Assembly: GCA_003427395.1 (NCBI GenBank)
Contig: BFEA01000076.1
Location: 1 to 22,493, forward strand
DNA: 22,493 nucleotides
Source of the DNA: Chara braunii
Lineage: Eukaryota; Streptophyta; Charophyceae; Charales; Characeae
Direction of reading: 5' to 3'
Under the pieces are notes generated by a model. The model made no database searches. It was given only the letters and a program-made list of their open reading frames with translations, and had not been told where the DNA came from. How positions within the stretch are numbered: position 1 is the stretch's first letter; each line of letters opens with the position of its first letter. Positions 9,078 to 18,436 of this stretch are shown in pieces. The position numbers and the translations under genes are program-made.

Positions 9078-10320
9078 GTCTATTCTCAGACTCTATCATT
9101 GTTGTCTGTGCCTTCTGCATCTGTTCTATCGCCTGCTGCATCTTCTGTTCATATCTGTAGGCGAACTCTAAAGTACCCGGTGCAGCAGTTGAGTGATTCT
9201 CAGGAAGGAGAAAGTCTAAGGGTAGTCTAGGCTTGAAAGTCGATAGCAAACTGTTCGGGCTCACCCCAATGGTGATGTGTACAACATTGTTGTACATGCT
9301 GGTGATGAGAGCAAGTTTCTCATCCCAGTCCACCTGGTTCGGCTTGATGTAATGCCTCAACAGATGTTGTACAACGCGATTCAGTTGCTCGGCCTGGCCG
9401 TTGGCCTCTAGGTGATTCCCAGAAGTCATTTGCAACTGAGTTCCCTGCTCTGCAGCAGCGGCCTTCCACAATTCGCTTGTAAATCGGACATCCCTGTCAC
9501 TGATAATGGACTTCGGTAAACCAAAATCCCTGACCCAGTTCTCTTTGAACATTCTGATTACATACTTCGTTCGTGCTGTTTCCGGCATTGCTATTAATCT
9601 AGCATACTTGCTAAATCTATCCACGATAACGAAGATGTGTCTCATCCCACTCTTGCTGGTGATCAGCGTATCCATGAAATCCATGGACAAGTTCTCACCA
9701 GGCCTTTCCGGAATCGGAAGGGGCTTCAAAAGCCTAAGAGGAGCCTGTGTTCGTGGCTTGTCCCTCTGACAGACTTGACAAGTCTCCACGTACGGCTCGG
9801 CATCTCGCATCATCGTGGGCCACCAAAACCGCTGCACCAGATTAGCTGCGGTCTTCTTGTACCCAAAATGGCTGGTGGCATCATGACACTCACCTAAAAA
9901 TAAACTACGCAAAGACTCGCTATTAGGAACACACAATCGTTTATTCCCTGCCTTCTCAAGGAACAGCATGTCATTGACCAACTCAAACTCGACATAGGTC
10001 TTCTTGTCCTTCGCCTGAAATCTATGTATGATCTCAGACATGAACTGGTCCTCCCGATAGGCCTCCACCAAGGACTGAGTAACATTGTCCATCAGATCAA
10101 ACTCAGTAATCAGCGCACCATAGAATTCAGGTCTACGCGACAAGGCATCAGCAACCTTGTTGTACTCCCCTTTCAGATAGTGAGGGTCAAAGTCGTACTG
10201 CTCAATGACTTCGATCCAACGCTTGAGAGCATTTGAGAGTTCTGGCTGAGTTCTCATCCATCTCAGGGTTTGATGATCAGTCCTGAGGATGAATAACCTC
10301 CCAAGGAGATGTGTCTCCAA
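9046..10320 (-). pseudogene. Element Y RNase H C-terminal half and integrase
   Basis: The longest clean frame of Y (424 codons, no start of its own). It opens with the RNase H end (ILRTDHQTLRWM, then NKVADALSRRPE, both carrying catalytic Asp). A linker leads to the integrase zinc finger (ECHDATSHFGYKKTAAN and CQVCQRDK). The core has Asp in NLSMDFMDTL, Asp in SIISDRDVRFTS, and Glu in GQAEQLNRV. The usual YHPQ before the Glu is replaced by NHLE, an unusual change. The integrase C-terminal region is cut by a frameshift near 9078. The upstream boundary with the rest of RNase H is a single-base deletion near 10308. Confidence 0.9.
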
Positions 10321-10634
10321 TGGGTCAGAGCCTTGTAAACCGCATAGAGTTCCTTCTCATAGGTGGACTTAGCCAACTTCTGAGACTGCATTCTCTTGGA
10401 CATGTACTCTACAGGCCTCAACTTTGGCCCCTCTTGCTGCGCGAGCACGGCGCCAATGCCATATTGGTTGGCATCCGTGATGACTATAAACGGCTTATCA
10501 GGATCAAGAACTTTCAAGACCTTGTAGTGCGTCAATGCATGCTTCAGATGTCTATAAGCAGCCTCACACTCATCTGTCCACTCCCATGGGGTGTCAAGGC
10601 GGGTCAGATCAGTCAAAGGAGCGGCCACTATGCT
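10263..10634 (-). pseudogene. Element Y RNase H N-terminal half
   Basis: Continues RT in the same frame after one nonsense codon. It reads SIVAAPLTDLTRLDTPWEWTDECE (connection domain), then FIVITDANQYGIGAVLAQQEG (first catalytic Asp), EYMSKRMQSQKLA and STYEKELYAVYKALTHWRH (catalytic Glu). After HWRH the frame is lost: one base appears to be missing near 10308, and the proper sequence LLGRLFILRTDHQ resumes in the frame of the integrase entry. The out-of-frame tail stops at 10263. Confidence 0.85.
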
Positions 10635-11507
10635 TTAGTTCTTAACGAAAGTCCTATAGTAGCCTGTCATTCCTAAGAAAGATCTCATCTCAGTCACAGA
10701 CTGAGGACGTGGCCAGTCACGAATGCTGGCCACCTTTGCGTCATCGGGCTTCAACCCTTCCGCGGATATCTCATGACCCAAGTACAAGACACGGGTGCGG
10801 CCAAACTCGCACTTCTCACCGTTGACCTTGAACTTGTGCTGTCGCAGGAGACTGAGGACTTTGTCCAAATGTGCCACGTGCTCCTCGACAGTCTTACTAA
10901 AAATAAGTATACCATCGAGGTACACGATGACAAACTTACCCAAGTAGTCATGGAATATCCGATTCATAGCGTGATGAAAGGTGCCAGGAGCATTGCAAAG
11001 GCCGAAAGGCATCACCACAAACTCGTACAGACCGCACCTGGTCTGAAAGGCGGTTTTGTGTTGATCCTCGGGCTGGATTGCAATCTGATGGTACCTGGAC
11101 TTCAGATCCATCTTACTGAAGTACCGACACCCTTGCACTCTATGTAGCAGATCATCTATGCGCGGTAGGGGCTCTCTGTTCTTTACAGTGATGGCATTGA
11201 GGCCCCTATAGTCAATGCACATCCTAAGTGTTCCCTCCTTCTTCTTAGGTACGAATAGAACTGGAGACCCATAAGGAGAGACACTCGGCCGAATCCAACA
11301 CTTCTCTACGAGTTCCTTGAGTTGTCGGCGAAGCTCATCGAGCTCGCCCTGAGACATCCGATAGATCCTACCCTTCGGGATACTAGACCTTGGGATAATC
11401 TCTATCGCGTGGACGACCTCCCTCTCTACAACCCCTGTCGGCTCTTCAAATAGATCAGGGTACTTGGCAACTACTCCCTCTATCTCCGGCGGCATTTTCA
11501 TCGGCTC
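10635..11507 (-). pseudogene. Element Y reverse transcriptase with YLDG active site
   Basis: A gypsy RT read without frameshift from the gap edge. Landmarks are VVAKYPDLFEEPTG, EIIPRSSIPKGRIYRMS, VSPYGSPVLFVPKKKEGTLRM, CIDYRGLNAITVKN, YFSKMDLKSRYHQIAI, VMPFGLCNAPGTFHHAMN, VIVYLDGILIFSK and LGHEISAEGLKPDDAKV. Two key changes are seen: the catalytic YxDD box is YLDG (10911-10922, second Asp to Gly), and DLKSGYHQ is DLKSRYHQ. A TAA at 10635-10637 replaces the Tyr expected after GYYRTFVKN. The active-site change should abolish polymerase activity whatever happens to the stop. Confidence 0.93.
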
Positions 11508-12387
11508 NNNNNNNNNNNNNNNNNNNNNNNNNNNNNNNNNNNNNNNNNNNNNNNNNNNNNNNNNNNNNNNNNNNNNNNNNNNNNNNNNNNNNNNNNNNNN
11601 NNNNNNNNNNNNNNNNNNNNNNNNNNNNNNNNNNNNNNNNNNNNNNNNNNNNNNNNNNNNNNNNNNNNNNNNNNNNNNNNNNNNNNNNNNNNNNNNNNNN
11701 NNNNNNNNNNNNNNNNNNNNNNNNNNNNNNNNNNNNNNNNNNNNNNNNNNNNNNNNNNNNNNNNNNNNNNNNNNNNNNNNNNNNNNNNNNNNNNNNNNNN
11801 NNNNNNNNNNNNNNNNNNNNNNNNNNNNNNNNNNNNNNNNNNNNNNNNNNNNNNNNNNNNNNNNNNNNNNNNNNNNNNNNNNNNNNNNNNNNNNNNNNNN
11901 NNNNNNNNNNNNNNNNNNNNNNNNNNNNNNNNNNNNNNNNNNNNNNNNNNNNNNNNNNNNNNNNNNNNNNNNNNNNNNNNNNNNNNNNNNNNNNNNNNNN
12001 NNNNNNNNNNNNNNNNNNNNNNNNNNNNNNNNNNNNNNNNNNNNNNNNNNNNNNNNNNNNNNNNNNNNNNNNNNNNNNNNNNNNNNNNNNNNNNNNNNNN
12101 NNNNNNNNNNNNNNNNNNNNNNNNNNNNNNNNNNNNNNNNNNNNNNNNNNNNNNNNNNNNNNNNNNNNNNNNNNNNNNNNNNNNNNNNNNNNNNNNNNNN
12201 NNNNNNNNNNNNNNNNNNNNNNNNNNNNNNNNNNNNNNNNNNNNNNNNNNNNNNNNNNNNNNNNNNNNNNNNNNNNNNNNNNNNNNNNNNNNNNNNNNNN
12301 NNNNNNNNNNNNNNNNNNNNNNNNNNNNNNNNNNNNNNNNNNNNNNNNNNNNNNNNNNNNNNNNNNNNNNNNNNNNNNNNNNNNNNN
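11508..12387. other. Assembly gap, 880 N
   Basis: A run of 880 unknown bases. RT coding sequence ends at its left edge and purine-rich minisatellite begins at its right edge. The protease-RT linker of Y and an unknown amount of satellite are therefore hidden here. The stated length may not be the true length. Confidence 0.98.
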
Positions 12388-14755
12388 TTGGAGAAAAGGA
12401 CAAAGAGAGAAGAAGCAAGAAACGTTGCGATCACGCTGGGAGAGGTTGAAGACGGAGAAGTCGGGATGAAAATCATGAGAGGTCGGGATGGGAGTGAGGG
12501 ATGGAGGGAGAACTGAGCGGGATGGGAGTGAGGGCTGGAGGGAGAAGTAAGCGAAGGAAGGAAAGGGGGGAGAGGTCGGGATGGGGAGAGAGAGAGGTCG
12601 GGATGGGAGTCGGGAGGCGGGAGGGAGAGGGAGAAAGGATCTAACAGGAAGGGCGCAGGGAGAGGTCGGGATGTCGGAATATGGTCGGGACGGGGAGGGG
12701 CGGAGGTCGGGATGGGAGTCGGGAAGAAGTAAGCGGAAGAAATGTTGGGACCACGCTGGGAAGGGAGAAGTCGGGATAGAGAGTCGGGAGAGGTCAGGAT
12801 GGGAGTCGAAAAAAGGAGGAGGAGAGGTCGGGATGTCGGGATATGGTCGGGAGGGGGAGGGGCAGAGGTCGGGATGGGACTGGGAAGGGAGAAGTCGGGA
12901 TGGAGAGTCGGGAGAGGTCGAGATGGGAGTCAGGAAAGGTAGGAGGAGAGGTCGGGATGTTGGGATATGGTCGGGAGGGGGAGGGGCAGAGGTCGGGATG
13001 GGAGTCGGGAAGAGGGGGGGATCGAAGTCGGGATAGGGGAAAGAAGCAAGAGGTCGGGATACGCGGGGAGGGGTTGAGAAGGGAGAAGTTGGGATGGGAA
13101 TCGCGAGAGGCCGGAGTCGGGAAGAGCGAGCGATCGAAGTCGGGATAGGGGAAAGAAGAAGGGAGAAGTTGGGATGGAGAGTCGGGAGAGGTCGGGATGG
13201 GAGTCGGGAAAAGCAGGAGGAGAGGTCGGGATGCCGGGATATGGTCGGGAGGGGGAGGGGCAGAGGTCGGGATGGGAGTCGGGATGAGGGGGGGATCGAA
13301 GTCGGGATAGGGGAAAGAAGCAAGAGGTCGGGATACGCCGGGATGGAAAGTCGGGAGAGGTCGGGATGGGAGTCGGAAAAAGGAGGAAGAGATGTCGGGA
13401 TGTCGAGATAGGGTCGGGAGGGGGAGGGGCAGAGGTCGGGATGGGACTGGGAAGGGAGAAGTCGGGATGGAGAGTCGGGAGATGTCGGGATGGGAGTCGG
13501 GAAAAGGAGGAGGAGAGGTCGAGATGTCGGGATAGGGTCGGGAGGGGGAGGGGCAGTGGTCTGGATGGGAGTCGGGAAGAGGGGGGGATCAAAGTCGGGA
13601 TAGGGGAAAGAAGCGAGAGGTCGGGATACGCTGGGAGGGGTTGAGAAGAGAGAAGGACGTCGGGATACGCTGGGAGGGGCTGGAGACTTCGGCATGGGGA
13701 GGGAGAGAGGTCGGGATGGGATTCCGGAGGAGGGAGGGAGAGGGAGAAAGGATCTAACAGGAAGGCGAGAGGGAGGAGGGATCGAAGTCGGGATAAGCGA
13801 AAGAAGCGAGACATCGGGATACTCTGGGAGGGGTTGGAGACGTCGGCATGGGGAGGGAGGGAGGGAGAGGGAGAAACGATGGATGGAGGGAGAAGTCGGG
13901 ATGGGAGTCGGGAGAGGTCGCGATGGAAGTCGAGAAAGGGAGGAGACAAAACGACGGAAAGGAGGAGGAGGAAGAAGGTTGTTGGTTTTTTTTTTTTTTT
14001 TGTCTTTTTTTTATTTTACGGAGAAAACGAGAAAGAGGGAAGCGAGGAAACATTGGCACCACGCCGACAGGGGTTGAGGAGAGTTAAGTCGCGATGGGAA
14101 TCGCGAAACGTCGAGATGGGAGTGAGGGACGGACGGAGAAGTCGGGATGGGGAGGGAGAGAGATTGGGATGGGAGTCAGGAGGAGGGAGGGAGAGGGAGA
14201 AGAGATCTAACAGGAAGGGGCAGGGAGAGGCGATGGAGGGAAGGGTCAACGAAGGAAGGGAAGGAGGGAGGCAGGGAGAGAGGTCGAGATGGGAGTCCGA
14301 AGGAGGAAGGGAGAGGGAGAAAGAATCTAACAGGAAGGGGAGAGGGAGAAACGATGGACGGAGGGGTCAACAAAGGAAGAGAAGGAGGGAGAAGTCGGGA
14401 TGGGAGTCGGGAGAGGTCGCGATGGAAGTCGAGTAAGGGAGGAGACAAAACGACGGAAAGGAGGAGGAGGAGGAAGGTTGGTTTGTTTGTTTTTTTTTTG
14501 TCTTTTTTTTTTTTTAACGGAGAAAATGAGAAAGAGGGAAGCGAGGAAACATTGGCACCACGCAGGCAGGGGTTGAGGAGAGAGAAGTCGCGATGCCAAT
14601 CGACGGAGGGAGAAGTCAGGATGGGGAGGGAGAGAGATCGGGATGGGAGTCAGGAGGATGGAGGGAGAGGGGGGAAGAGATCTAACAGGAACCGTCGGGA
14701 TGGGGAGGGAAAGTGATCGGGATCGGAGTCGGGAAGAGGAAGGACATCGGAAAAG
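12388..14755. repeat. Purine-rich GTCGGGATGGGAG minisatellite inside Y pol
   Basis: About 2.4 kb of imperfect repeats built on GAGGTCGGGATGGGAGTCGGG. The + strand is overwhelmingly G and A. Higher-order structure is visible: a block with GATGTCGGGATATGGTCGGGAGGGGGAGGGGCAGAGG recurs near 12670, 12830, 12950, 13225, 13395 and 13520, and GGATCGAAGTCGGGATAGGGGAAAGAAG recurs near 13019, 13132, 13291 and 13586. Stop-poor open frames on both strands are by-products of the repeat. The array lies between the protease and RT of element Y, where it does not belong, and may continue into the gap. Confidence 0.9.
13871..14585. repeat. Long duplicated unit with T-tracts within the satellite
   Basis: Segments 13871-14085 and 14346-14585 are near-identical copies about 475-500 bp apart. 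Each has GAGAAACGATGGA, GTCGGGAGAGGTCGCGATGG, GACAAAACGACGGAAAGGAGG, a pair of T-runs split by GTC, ACGGAGAAAA, and AGGAAACATTGGCACCACGC. A weaker relative (AGAAACGTTGCGATCACGC) sits at 12418. The T-tracts (13986-14001; 14491-14515) vary in length between copies. Confidence 0.85.
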
Positions 14756-14775
14756 CTTTTTTTTTTTTTTTTTTT
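14756..14775. repeat. Poly-T tract at the right edge of the satellite
   Basis: Twenty T residues on the + strand (poly-A on the - strand) separate the purine-rich satellite from DNA leading to the Y protease frame. It marks the right edge of the foreign block within Y. Confidence 0.9.
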
Positions 14776-14919
14776 CCCTTTATTTCGTGCACATACACAC
14801 CAACATCTCAATAACATCTGAAACGAGGCGTTGCGAGCAGAGGTCGACGCGAAGAAGGCAACCATCCCAAAATAAAGGAGACAGGATAGTGATTGAGATA
14901 GGCTCCCCCTCCTCATTTC

Positions 14920-15621
14920 TCACAATCTTTGCTCCTCTCGCCACGGGCAGAGCCGCGGCGGGTCCGCTTGTTGCTTATAATAGTTATAGAACGAGGCCGC
15001 ACACATGCATCCATGGGACTCGATCAGACTACTAGCTTTGAACTTGTGCAATCTGGCGGTCCGTCCACCTAGCAAAGTGTGTTTGACCACTTTTCGGTCC
15101 CAGTCAAACTGGGGCTGAGCCACAGAGAGGTAGTACATTCCTAGTAACATATCCATTGGGAGCTCGTCACTCACTAGGAACGAGACGCGATGTCTCAATT
15201 CCCCTCCCGCGTACGGGAAACAACACTCAACCTCCTGGAGGTAGTCGTTGACTACCATGCGCTGTTTGTTGGCACATGTCGACTCCACATGTCGACTCAG
15301 GTGTTGCACTCGCCCCTGTAAACACAGCCTCTCAACGCACGCGCGACTAATAAAGTTCCTTGTCGAGCAAGTGTCATAATAGGCCCCGGCCTTACGGCTG
15401 CCAATGACTACCCCGCTGACGAACATCTCACCCTTCGGGGCTTTGACTAGGGTCGTCCAAGAAGCTAGCGGGTCTGATCTAGACCACTCCTCCTCTAGCT
15501 CCTCTAAGGATTCAAACACATTCATCGAACAGAGGCTCGATGGGTCTGAACGTGTTTGCGGGAAGACGCTGGAGTCAGTAGCTTGGGCCATCTCTCGAGA
15601 TGGTGAGGGTGTCTCCACCAC
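14920..15621 (-). pseudogene. Element Y retropepsin-like protease domain
   Basis: A 233-codon open frame on the - strand. The active-site region reads AYYDTCSTRNFISRACVERL. The catalytic Asp codon is 15373-15375 and Thr follows, but Gly of D-T-G is Cys (15367-15369). Downstream are YLQEVECCFPYAGGELRHRVSFLV and LPMDMLLGMYYLSVAQPQFDWD, the usual flap and second-half landmarks of gypsy proteases. The frame is open upstream of the chosen Met almost to the gag stop, so the Met is arbitrary; protease is normally part of the polyprotein. A different frame from gag is used, so a frameshift lies between 15651 and 15700. Loss of the Gly predicts an inactive enzyme. Confidence 0.8.
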
Positions 15622-15650
15622 CTCGACCCTAGTAGGAACAACTACTATTC

Positions 15651-16235
15651 CTACTGGCCCGACGTGTTTCCCGGAGTGGAGCCTGAAGTGCTGGCTACAT
15701 TGCTACCAACGGGATGTGAGGATCCTACCGCCTGCCCCATCGTAGGCGGGATCTTGTCGGTCACCTTCTTGTTACGACACTTAAACGGATTATAGCCGTA
15801 TTGGCCACAACGAATGCAAGTCTGCCGTGTGTACCGATCTCTCCACACGTCCTCTGTGAGACCCGCCTTTTCCCATGGGGGAGCGTTGGGGTCAACTTGA
15901 CTCCTTGACCGGGAGCCTCCGCGGCGTCTACCGGTCGCCTGACCTTTTTGAGCTACGGCAGCGACTACACCCTCTGAAGCTTCTGCGCTGCTAGCCTCTG
16001 AACTTACTCCTTCCTGGAAGTGTTCGTCTAATTCGATGGTTGAACCATCGTTATCGACAAACATTATGCGCCCTTTCGCCTTCCAGTTAGGAGGCAGTGT
16101 CTTCCTCCTACCATCCGTAGTGGGTGCCCGTCCATGCCCTATCTTCGCCTCGAGGTCTAGGGCCTTCTTGCTAAACGAAGGAAAGTTGTGCATATTGATG
16201 TTGGCCTCACCTGCCAACTGGTTCCTGAGAGGCAA
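15651..16235 (-). pseudogene. gag: Element Y gag C-terminal part with zinc knuckle
   Basis: Reads NQLAGEANINMHNFPSFSKKA, a linker with KGRIMFVDNDGSTIELDE, a basic patch GRRRGGSRSRS, then CIRCGQYGYNPFKC at about 15777-15818, a zinc knuckle (C-x2-C-x4-H-x4-C) in which the His is Tyr (codon 15792-15794). A Gly/Ser/Thr-rich tail ends at the stop 15651-15653. The knuckle normally binds element RNA for packaging. Upstream, the frame is joined to the capsid part by a shift near 16230. Confidence 0.82.
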
Positions 16236-16720
16236 AGAGAAAGCATCTCAGGTACGAGGTGAGTAAAACCTGGGGGTCATAGCGCACCCCAGGGACACAG
16301 ATCAGACGCTCAACAGCATCGGTGGCTTCCCTTACTGACTTAAACTGCCGAGTGTGCAGTGTCAGGATCACGCCAGTGGCCCTTTGGGCCTCCTGAGGAT
16401 CATGCCACCTTTCCTCCACCAGCTTAAGGAAGTCATCCAATTTTTGGGTGACCGCCCAAGCGCGGAAGTCATGACCATACCCCTTAAACCACTCAACCAT
16501 CTTGCTGCGCTACCCTCTAGGTAGGAGGCAGCCACAACCATTCTTTGTGCGGCAAGGTAAGTTTACGCCTAACATAGATTGGCACTGCCCTCAACCACGT
16601 GTCGAGGTCTTCACCTCTCTTATCCCCTGTAAAGGGTTTCGGAGCGGCGATGGCCGTCTTTGGAACCCACTGTGTTTGTCCCGGTCCCTGCATCACTCCA
16701 GGCTGTGGACCCTGCGACAC
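16207..16720 (-). pseudogene. gag: Element Y gag capsid region, frameshifted
   Basis: Begins WVPKTAIAAPKPFTGDKRGEDLDTWLRAVPIYVRRKLTL in the frame of the N-terminal part. It shifts near 16545 to a frame reading VVAASYLEGSAARWL, and again near 16480 to GYGHDFRAWAVTQKLDDFLKL with RFKS/VREA-type capsid helices (TRQFKSVREATDAVERLICVPG). A further shift near 16230 leads to the zinc-knuckle part. The order and spacing match a Ty3/gypsy capsid (retrotransposon gag domain). Three indels within 500 bp show advanced decay. Confidence 0.78.
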
Positions 16721-16735
16721 AGGTTGCTGTGCCAG

Positions 16736-17660
16736 CTACTGGGGCTGTGTGCCCAGCGGCTGCACAGGCTGCGTGGTGACCGCAACCTGCAACGGAGATT
16801 GGGTGAACACTGTCTGTACGGGAACCTGCAAACTAGTTCCTGCTGATACCCCTCCTGATAGTGGCATGCCCAGGGAAACGATCGCAGCCGATGATGGGGC
16901 TACGTATGGGGATACCCCAGTCACCGGTGGGACAAAATGAGGAGGATGTACTACGGGCCAGGCACCAGGCCATGGCGACGTAGCTTGCGCTTGCCCAACC
17001 AAAAGGGCCAGACTTTGCTGGATGTCCTGAAGGATGGCTGTCTGATGGGCGTGCATCTCCACTACATTGAGCAGGACGGACCGTACGATCCTCACTTCAT
17101 CAGTCACGTGCGCCGATGATGGGGCTACATATGGGGATACCCCAGTCACCGGTGGGAGAAAAGGAGGATGTACTACGGGCCAGGCACCAGGCCATGGCGA
17201 CGTAGCCTGCGCTTGCCCAACCAACAGGGCCAGACTTTGCTGGATGTCCTGAAGGATGGTTGTCTGATGGTCCTACATCTCCACTACATTCACCAGGACG
17301 GACCGTACGATCCTCACGTCATCAGCCACGTGTGTCAGGTCCATCTCCTCTAACTCACTAACGTCCGCTTGTCTCCGTTGCATCCTGACTCTTCTTCTAA
17401 TCGTTCTCTCTTTCTCCGCTTTTATATCTCCTAACGCCTTTTGTAGTTGTGCCTCCTGCAATGCTGCTTGTTGTATGGCGATCTCATCGGATGTCAACAC
17501 TAGTGGCTGGCTTGCCATTACGCCAGCGGGGCCGAGCGACCGTTGACCCGACAAAACCTGAACTACCGACCTGAGTAGTCTGCTGCGCAGAAGTGGCCAT
17601 GGCTTTCGAAGTTGCGGTCTCACTCACAAGTGCCCTGCTAGCCTCTGCTGCTCTAGCCCT
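16736..17660 (-). pseudogene. gag: Element Y gag N-terminal region with duplicated segment and stops
   Basis: Read from the inversion breakpoint: ARAAEASRALVSETATSKAMATSAQQ, a frame change near 17525, then VMASQPLVLTSDEIAIQQAALQEAQLQKAL, a Gln/Ala/Glu-rich, probably helical coiled-coil segment followed by a basic RRRVRMQRRQ patch. One frame is then open down to about 16520 except for two nonsense codons: TAG at 17271-17273 (the sister copy has CAC there) and TAG at 16736-16738 (Gln expected). It includes a 75-codon tandem duplication. The true gag start lies in the inverted segment at 19675. Confidence 0.75.
16888..17337 (-). repeat. 225 bp in-frame tandem duplication in Y gag
   Basis: Two copies, 16888-17112 and 17113-17337, with a period of exactly 225 bp, so 75 codons are repeated in frame. 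Each copy encodes DDVRIVRSVLVNVVEM-like sequence, ILQDIQQSLALLVGQAQ, SPWPGAWPVVHPP and PPVTGVSPYVAPSSA. The copies differ by scattered substitutions and a 3-base indel near 16935/17160, and one carries a nonsense codon. Confidence 0.92.
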
Positions 17661-18421
17661 CCCAGGCCCTGGGCCGCCTGTGTGAATGTATGGAAAGCAG
17701 GCCCTGGGCTGGATACGGGTACTGGGCCAAACACACGCCAAAGGCAGTTGGGTGCATGCAACCACCTCAGGCCCCAGGCCTGTTCTCGATCGTGCTGGGC
17801 CTCAGGCTACCGGGGCCTACTGGAAGCTTCTTGGATTGGACGCAGGCAGGCCACTTCGATATAGCAAAGGGCCTGCCTCCGGATTCCTTATTCAGGTGCG
17901 GGCTGCATGCTGCGCAAGCGCTGCTGCGCTATTTTGTTGGCTGGCGCCCACACGCTCATGGGCGAGCGAGGAAGGAGCAGGCAGCCATAGCCGAGCTGCG
18001 CTGCTGTAAACTGGGTGTGGCGCAGGGTGGTCCTTGGGTGCAAGTGGCATCTATGTGTTGGGGAACGAGGTTGTGAGTAAGGCGAGAGACATACCTGGTG
18101 CTGGAAGCGTGCGACATTGGTCGCTGTATGCTCGTACTTCGGGAGAGTTGTTGTCGTCAACTTCGGCATTGTAGTATAGGCTAGATAGGATCTGCCACAT
18201 GTAGTCTGGGCGTCGAGCGCCAGATAGGATATCAACTCTGGTTCGTCGTTGATGATGATGATGGGACTATTTCAGCATTGTCAATTATGAACTCTTGGTG
18301 TGTTCTTATTTGGTGAATCTCGTGATGCAATTTTGTTGTTGATTCGAGGTCACGACTATCTGGACTCATATGTATGATGTTGTTTGATTGCTGAAGTTCG
18401 CTATTGCTCATCTTCCTTGCA
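17661..18421 (+). repeat. Element Y 5' LTR, distal 761 bp, inverted
   Basis: Matches 7631-8386 in the opposite orientation, from CCCAGGCCCTGGGCC to the terminal CTTGCA. By hand count there are roughly 33 differences plus one small indel over about 756 aligned bases. It ends with CA at 18421 directly before a primer-binding site, which shows that this is a 5' LTR and not a stray copy of the 3' one. Confidence 0.9.
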
Positions 18422-18424
18422 ATT

Positions 18425-18436
18425 TGGTATCGGAGT
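18425..18436 (+). promoter_or_regulatory. Element Y primer-binding site, initiator tRNA-Met type
   Basis: TGGTATCGGAGT lies 3 bp after the LTR terminus and matches the plant retrotransposon PBS TGGTATCAGAGC at 10 of 12 positions. It would prime minus-strand DNA synthesis from the 3' end of initiator tRNA-Met. It lies inside the inverted block, so it points away from the pol genes. Confidence 0.8.

Noticed and set aside
11464-12516. Open frames running through the N gap
   Set aside because: The middle consists of unknown bases only; continuity through it is meaningless.
12581-14716. Gly/Arg/Glu-rich and Pro/Ser-rich long open frames on both strands
   Set aside because: They arise from a purine-rich minisatellite that lacks stop codons. 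Composition, overlap on both strands and absence of any domain argue against real proteins.
7631-18421. Inverted repeats at 7631-8386 and 17661-18421 as terminal inverted repeats of a DNA transposon
   Set aside because: The ends are LTR-like (TG...CA), with a polypurine tract beside one and a primer-binding site beside the other. The missing LTR part lies at 19792-19923. An inverted LTR segment explains all of this; no transposase is present.
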